Of a DNA stretch of 64,000 bases, positions 56,068-64,000 are shown piece after piece. The stretch comes from Rathayibacter oskolensis (GTDB lineage Bacteria > Actinomycetota > Actinomycetes > Actinomycetales > Microbacteriaceae): positions 868,001 through 932,000 of the forward strand of contig NZ_FXBM01000002.1 in the NCBI RefSeq assembly GCF_900177245.1, written 5' to 3'. The translations under genes and the position numbers were made by a program. The notes below the pieces were generated by a model. The model made no database searches. It was not told the origin of the DNA and worked only from the letters and a program-made list of their open reading frames with translations. Each line of letters begins with the position of its first letter. Positions within the stretch are counted from its first letter, which is position 1.

Positions 56068-56238
56068 ATGTCCGTCCCCCGCTGGGAGTACGTCACCACC
56101 CCGCTGATGATCCACAACACGACGGCGATCCTCAACACCTGGGGTTCGGAGGGGTGGGAGCTCGTCCAGATCGTGACCGGCCCCGAGGGCGGTCTCGTCG
56201 CCTACCTCAAGCGCCCCGTCGCCGAGGCCGGCGCATGA
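56068..56238 (+). CDS. DUF4177-like small protein
   Basis: A 56-residue soluble protein: WEYVTTPLMIH, TAILNTWGSEGWELVQIV, then GGLVAYLKRPV. The W-E-Y start, GWELV core and final LKRP are typical of the short DUF4177-like proteins found beside ridA in Actinobacteria. The function is unknown. GAGGAGAGCC precedes the ATG. Its stop overlaps the ridA start (ATGA), and it is divergent from ponA. Confidence 0.85.
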   Translation: MSVPRWEYVTTPLMIHNTTAILNTWGSEGWELVQIVTGPEGGLVAYLKRPVAEAGA

Positions 56239-56699
56239 TCGCCGACCGTCTCTCCGAGCTGGGGATCGTCCTCCCCGCCGTCGCCGCCCCGGCCGGCGCG
56301 TACGTCCCGGCCGTGGTGAACGGCTCGCTGGTGTTCACGGCGGGCCAGATCCCGTTCGTCGACGGCGCGCTTCCCGCGACCGGCAAGGTCGGCTCGGGGG
56401 AGGGACTCGTGTCCCCCGAGGTCGCGAAGGACCTGGCGCGCACCTGCGCGCTCAACGCGCTCGCGGCGGTGGCCGACGTGCTCGGCTCGCTCGACCGCGT
56501 GACGAGGATCGTGAAGCTGACCGGCTTCGTCGCCTCCTCTGCAGGTTTCAACGGTCAGCCCGGAGTGGTCAACGGCGCGTCGGAGGTGCTCGGCGACATC
56601 TTCGGCGACGCGGGCCGACACGCGCGATCGGCCGTGGGAGTCGCCGAGCTGCCGCTCGACGCTCCCGTCGAGGTCGAGCTGATCGTCGCCTTCGAGTAG
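56235..56699 (+). CDS. RidA (YjgF/Rid) family protein
   Basis: A 154-residue Rid-family protein; members hydrolyse reactive enamine/imine intermediates released by PLP enzymes. LVFTAGQIPFVDG, LARTCALNALAAV, RIVKLTGFVASSAGF and ARSAVGVAELPLDAPVEVELI match the family. The usual catalytic arginine region corresponds to ARSAVGV. The ATG at 56235 overlaps the DUF4177 stop, so the two are translationally coupled. Converges with acs. Confidence 0.92.
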   Translation: MIADRLSELGIVLPAVAAPAGAYVPAVVNGSLVFTAGQIPFVDGALPATGKVGSGEGLVSPEVAKDLARTCALNALAAVADVLGSLDRVTRIVKLTGFVASSAGFNGQPGVVNGASEVLGDIFGDAGRHARSAVGVAELPLDAPVEVELIVAFE

Positions 56700-56750
56700 C
56701 GGTCCCTCTCGCGGCGGTGCCGGTCGGCGGCGCCTGTCGGTCAGCGCCTG

Positions 56751-58751
<2,001 letters not shown>

Positions 58752-58905
58752 CTGCGATTCGCTCCTTCGCGAGTGCACCGTTCGCCGACCGGCGCGGTCG
58801 GCCTCGCACCACCGTAGCGCCAGGGTCCGATGCTGAGCAGGCGCGGGCCGAAGCTGGCAGTAGGGCGGGGTTTCGACAAGAGTTGGCCCAGACGGCTGTT
58901 CGGGC

Positions 58906-58934
58906 TTGGCGAATCGGGCGGCGTCACGTACTCT
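58906..58934 (+). promoter_or_regulatory. Promoter of the 6C RNA
   Basis: TTGGCG (58906-58911) and TACTCT (58929-58934) with a 17-bp spacer point to a start near 58941, just before the first hairpin region. Confidence 0.6.
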
Positions 58935-58954
58935 TTCATACGGCCGAATGAAAG
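58933..58954. promoter_or_regulatory. Near-perfect 22-bp palindrome over the 6C promoter start
   Basis: CTTTCAT and ATGAAAG flank the self-complementary centre CGGCCG, with one A each side as the only mismatch. It begins inside the -10 box and spans the likely transcription start, so it looks like an operator. The binding protein is unknown. Confidence 0.6.
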
Positions 58955-59040
58955 TTCGGTCTCAGCGGCGCATGTGATTCCCCCCAATCCCGCGCCGCCG
59001 AGGCGGCACCTGTTCCCCCCAATGGGTGCCGCCCCCTTCT
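58941..59040 (+). ncRNA. 6C RNA (two hairpins with C6 loops)
   Basis: Hairpin 1: GCGGCGC (58965-58971) pairs with GCGCCGC (58992-58998) around a loop containing TTCCCCCCAAT. Hairpin 2: GGCGGCACC (59002-59010) pairs with GGTGCCGCC (59025-59033) around a loop with the same TTCCCCCCAAT. The C runs are exactly six. A CCCTTCTCTTCT tail follows. This is the layout of the actinobacterial 6C family, whose mycobacterial member (B11) lies by the tad locus too. C-rich loops are thought to pair with G-rich ribosome sites of target mRNAs. The ends are approximate. Confidence 0.85.
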
Positions 59041-59165
59041 CTTCTCCCGTCGATCCGCTCGAGTTCCGCCGCTCGCGATCGCCGCTCTCCCGCCTCCACA
59101 GGGCGCGGATCGAGCGTGTCTGCACCGATGCGGCCGCTGCGTGCGGGCAGGTGCCGGTCGCGGCC

Positions 59166-59171
59166 TACCGT
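59166..59171 (+). promoter_or_regulatory. -10 box, probable leaderless start of tadA
   Basis: TACCGT ends 6 nt before the ATG at 59178; no ribosome-binding site is present. Confidence 0.45.
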
Positions 59172-59177
59172 TCCGGC

Positions 59178-60224
59178 ATGGTCGCCGACTTCGTCCCCCG
59201 TGTTCCCGCCGCCTACCGCCGGGAGGGCCCGGCGCCCGGTCCCGCGGCGTCGCCCGGCCCGCCGATCCGGCCAGGGGCAGCGGCGCTGGGGCTGCTCGCG
59301 CCGTTCGCCGCCGACCCCGACGTCACGGATCTGTTCGTGAACGGCGGCTCCGGTCTGTGGATCGACAGGGGCGCCGGTGCCGTCCGCGAACCGACCTGGA
59401 CCCTCGACGCCGCGGGGGCCCGCCGCCTGGCCGTCTCGCTCGTCGCGGCGGGAGGCAGGCACGTCGACGAGGCGAGTCCGTGCGTCGACGTCCGCCTGCG
59501 ACACGGCGTGCGCGTCCACGTCGTCCTGCCTCCCGTCGCCACCGGAGGGACCCTGATCTCGATCCGCATCCCCCGCGCCGACGCGTGGAGCCTGGATGAG
59601 CTGCACGCGTCGGGCATGTTCGACGAGGCGGAGCGGCTGCTCCTGCGCGGGGCGGTCGACGCCCGGTGGAACCTCCTCGTCTCGGGAGCCGGCGGATCGG
59701 GGAAGACCACCCTCCTGGGTGCGCTCCTCGGCTTCGCGCCTCCCGAGGAGCGGATCATCGCGATCGAGGACGTGGGGGAGCTGCGACCGGCGCACCCGCA
59801 TTTCGTGGCGCTCGAGGCGCGGCAGCCGAATCTGGAGGGTGCGGGCGGCGTGGGCCTCGACCGCCTGGTCCGCGAGGCCCTGCGGATGCGGCCGGATCGC
59901 CTCGTGCTCGGGGAGTGCCGCGGAGTCGAGCTGCGCGACCTCCTGTCGGCGTTGAACACCGGGCACGACGGCGGCGCGGGCACGCTCCACGCCAACTCGC
60001 TCGCCGACGTGCCGGCGCGGCTGGAAGCCCTCGGGGCGCTCGCCGGGATGGGACCCGAGGCGATCGCCCGGCAGACCGTGAGCGCGATCGACCTGGTGCT
60101 CCACCTCGAGCGGAGCGACGGGCGCAGGCGGCTGGCGGCCTGGGGCCGGTTCGACCTCGATGCGAGGGGGCGCCTCCGGATCGACGAGGGGGCGCTGCCC
60201 CGGCGTTCGAGGGCGGACCGGTGA
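59178..60224 (+). CDS. tadA: TadA/CpaF-type secretion ATPase
   Basis: A 348-residue hexameric secretion ATPase driving assembly of Flp/Tad-type pilus-like fibres. An N-terminal linker leads to DPDVTDLFVNG, then the CpaF core: LISIRIPR, Walker A SGAGGSGKTTLLG (K176), IAIEDVGEL (Asp box), RMRPDRLVLGECRG (Walker B) and LNTGHDGGAGTLHANS (His box). It is shorter than classic CpaF and fits the 'helicase/secretion neighbourhood' ATPase family. ATG 59178 is chosen: a -10 box lies 6 nt upstream, and the frame further up runs through the 6C RNA. The expected helicase and CpaE-like genes upstream are missing. Confidence 0.9.
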   Translation: MVADFVPRVPAAYRREGPAPGPAASPGPPIRPGAAALGLLAPFAADPDVTDLFVNGGSGLWIDRGAGAVREPTWTLDAAGARRLAVSLVAAGGRHVDEASPCVDVRLRHGVRVHVVLPPVATGGTLISIRIPRADAWSLDELHASGMFDEAERLLLRGAVDARWNLLVSGAGGSGKTTLLGALLGFAPPEERIIAIEDVGELRPAHPHFVALEARQPNLEGAGGVGLDRLVREALRMRPDRLVLGECRGVELRDLLSALNTGHDGGAGTLHANSLADVPARLEALGALAGMGPEAIARQTVSAIDLVLHLERSDGRRRLAAWGRFDLDARGRLRIDEGALPRRSRADR

Positions 60225-61204
60225 GAAGGAGCGACGGACTCGACGAGGTGGCGGCGATCGTGCACCGCCTCGCTGTCCTCCTCGCCGCGGGAGTCGCGCC
60301 GGGATCGGCGTTCGCGCACCTCGCGTCCTCCGCGGTCTCGAGCGCTCCCGGGGCGGCCCGCCGCCGTCGCCTCCTCCGCGCGGTGGCCGTCGAGGCGGGG
60401 AACGGCGGAGACGTGACGGAGGCGCTCCTCCGCGGCGCGCCGGCCTCGCGCGGTCGTCGGGAGCGGGAGGGGCGACGACCCGACCGGGGCGAGGCGACCG
60501 CGTGGGCGGCGCTCGCTGCGGCGTGGCGCGTCGCCGCCGACTCCGGGGCGCCGGTGGCTGCCGCACTCGCCGAGCTCGCGGAGTCGATGCGCGAGCTGGC
60601 GCGCGCCCGGCGCGACATCGACGTGGCGCTCGCCGGCCCTGCGGCGACCGGACGAGTGGTCGGAGCCCTCCCGCTGGTGGCACTGGGCTTCGGGACGCTC
60701 CTGGGCTTCGATGTCGCGGGCGTGCTCGTCGGCACCGCGCCGGGTCTGGCCTGCCTCGTCGCCGGTGCCGCCCTGATGCTCGGAGCGCAGCTGTGGACGA
60801 GGCGCCTGGTCAGGGGAGCGGACCCGGGCGACCCGGCCCCCGGGCTGGCGCTCGACCTGCTGGCGGTCGCGCTCGCGGGCGGAGGGTCGATCCAGCGCTC
60901 GCGCGAGCAGGTGCTCGCGGCGCTGGGGGAGTGCGGGCTCGCCTCGGGTGAGCGGGCGCTCGACGCGGCCGAGCCGGTGCTGGAGCTGTCCAGTGCCGCG
61001 GGAGTGCCGGCCGGCCGCCTCCTGCGCAGCGAGGCTGCGCTGACCCGGGTGCGGGCGGCCGGCGGGGCGAGGGAGCGTGCCGCACGGCTGGGCGTGACGC
61101 TGATGCTGCCTCTCGGTGTCTGCGTGCTGCCCGCGTTCCTCCTGCTCGGGGTGGCTCCGATGGTGATCTCGGTGCTGCTCTCGACCTTCGACAGCGGGGC
61201 GTGA
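60221..61204 (+). CDS. Fused TadB/TadC-like type II secretion F-domain membrane protein
   Basis: A 327-residue membrane protein with two T2SF-like units. The first has VHRLAVLLAAGVAPGSAFAHL, RVAADSGAPVAAALAELAESM and two helices (GALPLVALGFGTLLGFDVAGVLV; GLACLVAGAALMLGAQLW). The second has GLALDLLAVALAGGGSIQRS and a final hydrophobic stretch (LMLPLGVCVLPAFLLLGVAP). In related loci TadB and TadC are separate genes, so this appears to be a compact fusion. GTG 60221 overlaps the tadA stop (GTGA). It forms the inner-membrane platform of the Tad machine. Confidence 0.82.
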   Translation: MRRSDGLDEVAAIVHRLAVLLAAGVAPGSAFAHLASSAVSSAPGAARRRRLLRAVAVEAGNGGDVTEALLRGAPASRGRREREGRRPDRGEATAWAALAAAWRVAADSGAPVAAALAELAESMRELARARRDIDVALAGPAATGRVVGALPLVALGFGTLLGFDVAGVLVGTAPGLACLVAGAALMLGAQLWTRRLVRGADPGDPAPGLALDLLAVALAGGGSIQRSREQVLAALGECGLASGERALDAAEPVLELSSAAGVPAGRLLRSEAALTRVRAAGGARERAARLGVTLMLPLGVCVLPAFLLLGVAPMVISVLLSTFDSGA

Positions 61205-61340
61205 GGAGCGGTGGTCGTCCTCCACAGGACGGCCGGCCGGAGCCTCTGCACGGTTCCGCCGGCGGCCGCCGCGGGGCCCGCCGATCTCGGCGATCCTCGG
61301 GAGGAGGGGCGGACCAGGCGGGGCAGGGACGGAGCGGACT

Positions 61341-61445
61341 CGGATGGACGGCAGCGGGATGGACGGCAGTGGGATGGACGGCGGCGGGATGAGGGCCGGC
61401 GGGATGGAGGCCCTCGGGATGGACGGCGGCGGTGGCATCGGCGGC
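61341..61445 (+). repeat. 15-bp tandem repeats at the DUF4244 gene start
   Basis: Seven consecutive 15-bp units, most of the form GGGATGGACGGCRGY. Six contain an in-frame ATG, so the protein start is ambiguous and the number of N-terminal Met-Asp-Gly-rich repeats could vary. Confidence 0.8.
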
Positions 61446-61637
61446 ATGACGCGGCTCCGCGGGGCGGGGATGCTCGCGCGGCTCGGGGAGGAGGACGGGT
61501 CCGCGACGGCCGAGTACGCCATCGCGACCATGGCCGCGGTGGGCTTCGCCGGGCTCCTGGTGGTGATCCTCAAGGGCGACGAGGTGCGGGGCATCCTCAC
61601 CGACCTGGTGACCCGCGCGCTCACGTCCGGCGGATGA
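61344..61637 (+). CDS. DUF4244 small pilin-like protein
   Basis: A 97-residue protein. Residues 1-34 are Met-Asp-Gly repeats. The real domain is EEDGSATAEYAIATMAAVGFAGLLVVILKGDEV, a class III-signal-like short leader followed by one hydrophobic helix, as in Flp pilins and the DUF4244 family of actinobacterial tad loci. It could be the major fibre subunit. The start may be ATG 61344 (GGAG 9 nt upstream) or ATG 61446, which would remove the repeats and leave 63 residues. Confidence 0.8.
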   Translation: MDGSGMDGSGMDGGGMRAGGMEALGMDGGGGIGGMTRLRGAGMLARLGEEDGSATAEYAIATMAAVGFAGLLVVILKGDEVRGILTDLVTRALTSGG

Positions 61638-61987
61638 GGGGCGAGGGTCGCCTCCCTCGGCGATCGACCGGGGAGGAGGGGTCGGCGACAGCCGAGTTCG
61701 CCGTGGCGCTCCCGGCCGTCGTCGTCGTCCTCGCACTCTGCCTCGGCTCGGTCGCGGCGACGGCTCAGTACGTGCGACTCGTCGACGCGGCCGCCGACGG
61801 CGCGAGATCGGCCGCGCGCGGGGACGATGCCGCGAGGCCGGTCGCCCGGGTCGATGCCGGCGCGTCGGTCGCGGTCGCGGAGGAGGGGGACCTCGTCTGC
61901 GTGAGCGTGGGTGCGAGCCTCCGGCCGCTGCCCGCGGTCGCTCTCCCGGTGACGATCCGCTCCTGCGCACTCGGGGGAGGAGGGTGA
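61634..61987 (+). CDS. TadE-like pseudopilin
   Basis: A 117-residue protein. The basic N-terminus and STGEEGSATAEFAVALPAVVVV (E-starting prepilin-type cleavage region and hydrophobic helix) are typical of TadE, then comes AATAQYVRLVDAAADGARSAARGD, the conserved TadE helix extension. One disulphide-capable Cys pair is near the end (LVCVSV, RSCAL). ATGA overlap with the preceding gene implies coupling. Probably a minor fibre component. Confidence 0.87.
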   Translation: MRGEGRLPRRSTGEEGSATAEFAVALPAVVVVLALCLGSVAATAQYVRLVDAAADGARSAARGDDAARPVARVDAGASVAVAEEGDLVCVSVGASLRPLPAVALPVTIRSCALGGGG

Positions 61988-62382
61988 TCGGGGTAGGCAC
62001 GCGGGAGAGCGAGCGCGGCTCCGCCTCGATCGTCGCCGTCGGCGTCGTCGCCGGGACCGTGCTCGTGACGGCGGCTGTGCTCTCCGGGTGCGGTGCGGTC
62101 GTCGGCCACCAGAGGGCGGTCGCGGCGGCGGATGCGGCGGCGCTCGCCGCGGCCGACACCGCGTCGGGCCTGGTCTCCGGGGAGCCGTGCGCCGCCGCCT
62201 CCGGGATCGCCACCGCGGGCGGCGCCGAGCTGACCGAGTGCGCACTGGACGCCGGGATCGCGACCGTGGAGGTCGTGGTCGCCCTCGGGCCGCTGGCGCT
62301 CCCGGCGCGGTCGCGGGCCGGCCCGCCGCCCGGAGAGGGGACGACGGCGCCCGCGGATCAGTCCGAGCTGAGCCGCTGGTAG
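61984..62382 (+). CDS. TadE/G-like protein (helicase/secretion neighbourhood family)
   Basis: A 132-residue protein starting ERGSASIVAVGVVAGTVLVTAAVLSGCGAVV, one N-terminal helix, and QRAVAAADAAALAAADTASGL, the conserved Rv3654c-like block. Two Cys residues follow (GEPCAAA, ELTECAL). The Pro/Gly-rich C-terminus is short. GTG 61984 overlaps the TadE stop (GTGA), so all tad genes from DUF4244 on are coupled. Its 3' end overlaps the convergent small gene by 25 bp. Confidence 0.85.
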   Translation: MIGVGTRESERGSASIVAVGVVAGTVLVTAAVLSGCGAVVGHQRAVAAADAAALAAADTASGLVSGEPCAAASGIATAGGAELTECALDAGIATVEVVVALGPLALPARSRAGPPPGEGTTAPADQSELSRW

Positions 62383-62609
62383 CGGTAGGCGGCGGCGGTC
62401 GGGAGCGCGCCCGACCCCTCGTCGTGCTCGAGAGCACCCGAGAGGAGGTAGATGTAGCGGGAGCCGGCGCGGGCTCCCGGGATCTCGAGACGCGCCGCGG
62501 GTGCCGACTCGCCGCCGTAGGGGCGCCGGAGGGTCTTGCCCTCGAGGGGGCCGTCGACGAGTTTCGCGGTGTAGGCCGAGGTGGTGGGGGACGAGGTGGT
62601 GTGCGTCAT
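62358..62609 (-). CDS. Hypothetical protein, small (83 residues)
   Basis: It starts MTHTTSSPTTSAYTAKLVDG and has PLEGKTLRRPYGGESAP, then GSRYIYLLSG and AAAYRYQRLSSD at the end. There are no membrane segments or signal peptide; the protein looks like a small beta-rich domain. I do not recognise a named family. The ATG at 62609 is chosen because GAGGAG is 7 nt upstream; the ATG at 62615 would be too close to it. The last codons overlap the end of the convergent tad operon. Confidence 0.6.
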   Translation of the reverse strand: MTHTTSSPTTSAYTAKLVDGPLEGKTLRRPYGGESAPAARLEIPGARAGSRYIYLLSGALEHDEGSGALPTAAAYRYQRLSSD

Positions 62610-62915
62610 TGCCATGCTCCTCATCATGCGCCGATCCGCGGTCGGCGTCATCAGCAGAGTGTCCGCGGCGCGACCGACGCCCGGCTTTCGAGGGCGCCGT
62701 TCCGCTGCTCCGCATCCGGTCCCGACCCGTGCCGCGTCCGCTCCGACGGAGTGGGACGCCCGGCAGCGGTGTGTATGGTGTGCCTGTCGGGCGCCCGAAG
62801 CCGACGTGAACGGTGGACCGTTCCTCTCTGCGGTCGCCGCCCACCGCCTCCCCGAAGAAGGGGACCCGTCGGACCCACCTGTCCGTCCGACCGACAGCAT
62901 CAATCGAGGAGAACT

Positions 62916-64000
62916 GTGTCCGGCACGAAGAAGCTGGTGATCGTCGAGTCGCCGGCGAAGGCCAAGACCATCGCCCAGTACCTGGGCGACGGGTACGAGG
63001 TGCTCGCCTCCGTCGGGCACATCCGCGACCTCATCGAGCCGAAGAACCTGCCGCCGGAGCTCAAGAAGGGGCCGCTGGGCAAGTTCTCGGTCGACGTCGA
63101 CAACGGCTTCGAGCCCTACTACGTGGTCTCGGACCAGAAGAAGAAGACGGTCGCCGACTTGAAGCGGGCGCTGAAGAACGCCGATGAGCTCTACCTCGCG
63201 ACGGATGAGGACCGCGAGGGCGAGGCCATCGCGTGGCACCTCCTCGACGAGCTCAAGCCCAAGGTTCCCGTGCACCGCATGGTCTTCCACGAGATCACCA
63301 AGGACGCGATCCAGAAGGCCCGCGAGAACACCCGCGACATCGACACCTCGCTCGTCGACGCCCAGGAGACCCGCCGCATCCTCGACCGTCTCTACGGCTA
63401 CGAGATCTCACCCGTGCTCTGGCGCAAGGTCGGCCCCGGTCTGTCCGCCGGCCGCGTGCAGTCGGCCGCGACCCGGCTCGTCGTCGACCGCGAGCGCGAG
63501 CGCCTCGCCTTCGTCTCGGCGAGCTACTGGGACCTCGCGACGGTGCTCGCCCCCGAGTCCGACGCCGAAGCGGGCTTCGACGCCCGGCTGGCCAGGCTCG
63601 ACGGCAAGCGCATCGGAAGCGGCCGCGACTTCGACGACCGCGGACAGCTGAAGGGCGACGTCACGGTCCTCGACGAGGCGGCCGCCGCCTCCCTCGCCGA
63701 CGCGCTCCGCGACCCCGCGACCACCGTGCGCGTCTCGAATCTCGAGTCGAAGCCCTACTCGCGCCGCCCGGCCGCGCCGTTCACGACGTCGACGCTGCAG
63801 CAGGAGGCGGCGCGCAAGCTCCGCTTCTCGGCGCGGCAGACGATGAGCGTCGCGCAGTCGCTCTACGAGAACGGCTTCATCACCTATATGAGGACCGACT
63901 CGCCCAACCTCTCGCAGCAGGCGCTCAACGCCGCCCGGTCGCAGGCGACCGCGCTCTACGGCGCCGAGACCGTCCCCGAGAAGCCCCGCCTGTACTCGGG
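62916..64000 (+). CDS. topA: DNA topoisomerase I (3' end cut by window)
   Basis: A type IA topoisomerase that relaxes negative supercoils. 361 codons are present of a protein that is usually about 900-1000 residues in Actinobacteria. The Toprim domain opens the protein (KKLVIVESPAKAKTIAQYLG, then LATDEDREGEAIAWHL). RRILDRLYGYEISPVLWRKV and VGPGLSAGRVQSAATRLVVDRE follow, and the catalytic tyrosine is Y324 in FITYMRTDS. GTG 62916 follows CGAGGAGAA. A TATGGT -10-like box at 62774-62779 would give a leader of about 130 nt. Confidence 0.97.
   Translation, partial: MSGTKKLVIVESPAKAKTIAQYLGDGYEVLASVGHIRDLIEPKNLPPELKKGPLGKFSVDVDNGFEPYYVVSDQKKKTVADLKRALKNADELYLATDEDREGEAIAWHLLDELKPKVPVHRMVFHEITKDAIQKARENTRDIDTSLVDAQETRRILDRLYGYEISPVLWRKVGPGLSAGRVQSAATRLVVDRERERLAFVSASYWDLATVLAPESDAEAGFDARLARLDGKRIGSGRDFDDRGQLKGDVTVLDEAAAASLADALRDPATTVRVSNLESKPYSRRPAAPFTTSTLQQEAARKLRFSARQTMSVAQSLYENGFITYMRTDSPNLSQQALNAARSQATALYGAETVPEKPRLYS

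Larger units (their letters stand above)
58752..59177. other. Intergenic region acs - tadA holding the 6C RNA
   Basis: 426 bp without a protein gene. It contains, in order, the acs ribosome site, a promoter with an overlapping palindrome, the 6C RNA, and the tadA -10 box. The open frame upstream of the tadA ATG runs through the RNA and is not counted as coding. Confidence 0.65.

Noticed and set aside
56700..56750. Short direct repeat (GCGCCTGTC twice) between ridA and acs
   Set aside because: Only two copies of nine bases in a GC-rich gap; chance is likely.
58830..59177. N-terminal extension of TadA through the upstream region
   Set aside because: The extended frame would translate the 6C RNA hairpins; the ATG at 59178 with a -10 box just upstream is a better start.

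Overview
The window is GC-rich, has many GTG starts and many TAnnnT -10 boxes directly before start codons, and carries an actinobacterial gene set: a trehalose-free CUT1 sugar ABC system without its own ATPase, a lysC alpha/beta-type aspartokinase, Mqo, an Rv2578c-like radical SAM protein, and a 'helicase/secretion neighbourhood' tad locus beside topA. The protein set and gene order point to Microbacteriaceae, perhaps a plant-associated genus such as Rathayibacter or Clavibacter; the genus is inference. The left and right ends cut a LacI-type regulator gene and topA.

Layout. 1-9.3 kb: a truncated LacI-type regulator gene, a histidine phosphatase, and on the minus strand a four-gene MacB/FtsX-type ABC exporter operon whose genes all overlap by 4 bp. 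9.4-20.4 kb: a pentose/xyloside island. xylA-xylB run leftward. A LacI regulator, a lipoprotein sugar-binding protein, two permeases, a GH31 alpha-xylosidase and a ROK regulator run rightward. TCGAARCGCTTCGA operators sit in front of lacI and the binding-protein gene, and a separate TGTTG-GGCA-CAACA operator sits in front of xylA. Together they would import xylosides (for example isoprimeverose from plant xyloglucan), release xylose and feed it to the pentose phosphate pathway. 20.5-31.5 kb: an MFS pump, a PAP2 phosphatase, a methylenetetrahydrofolate reductase-like protein, a three-domain TM0106-type nuclease-helicase, a saccharopine dehydrogenase-like protein, a HerA-like ATPase and a TetR regulator.

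31.5-44.1 kb: housekeeping. tRNA-Ser(GGA), SRP RNA, pta-ackA, dnaX-recR, lysC-asd, mqo and an SOS-boxed radical SAM gene. 44.1-52.0 kb: a LuxR-type regulator and thymidine kinase, then an exopolysaccharide module: a priming sugar transferase broken by a C7 run, an HprK-like/PqqD-like fusion, a BY-type tyrosine autokinase with its Tyr tail, a low-molecular-weight tyrosine phosphatase, and UDP-glucose dehydrogenase behind a triplicated translation-initiation region.

52.4-64.0 kb: tRNA-Pro(CGG), a metallophosphoesterase, a class A PBP with a PASTA domain, DUF4177 and RidA proteins, acetyl-CoA synthetase, and a tad locus (TadA ATPase, fused TadB/TadC, DUF4244 pilin-like, TadE, TadE/G-like). A two-hairpin RNA with a six-C run in each loop (6C RNA) lies just upstream of tadA. 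A small conserved-looking minus-strand gene and topA follow.

I found no CRISPR array, IS element, integrase or prophage. The most notable signals are regulatory: the 6C RNA with a palindrome over its promoter, the SOS box over the -10 of the radical SAM gene, the phased LacI operators, the C7 frameshift that fuses two reading frames, the repeated ugd leader, and a consistent set of twelve probable leaderless promoters.
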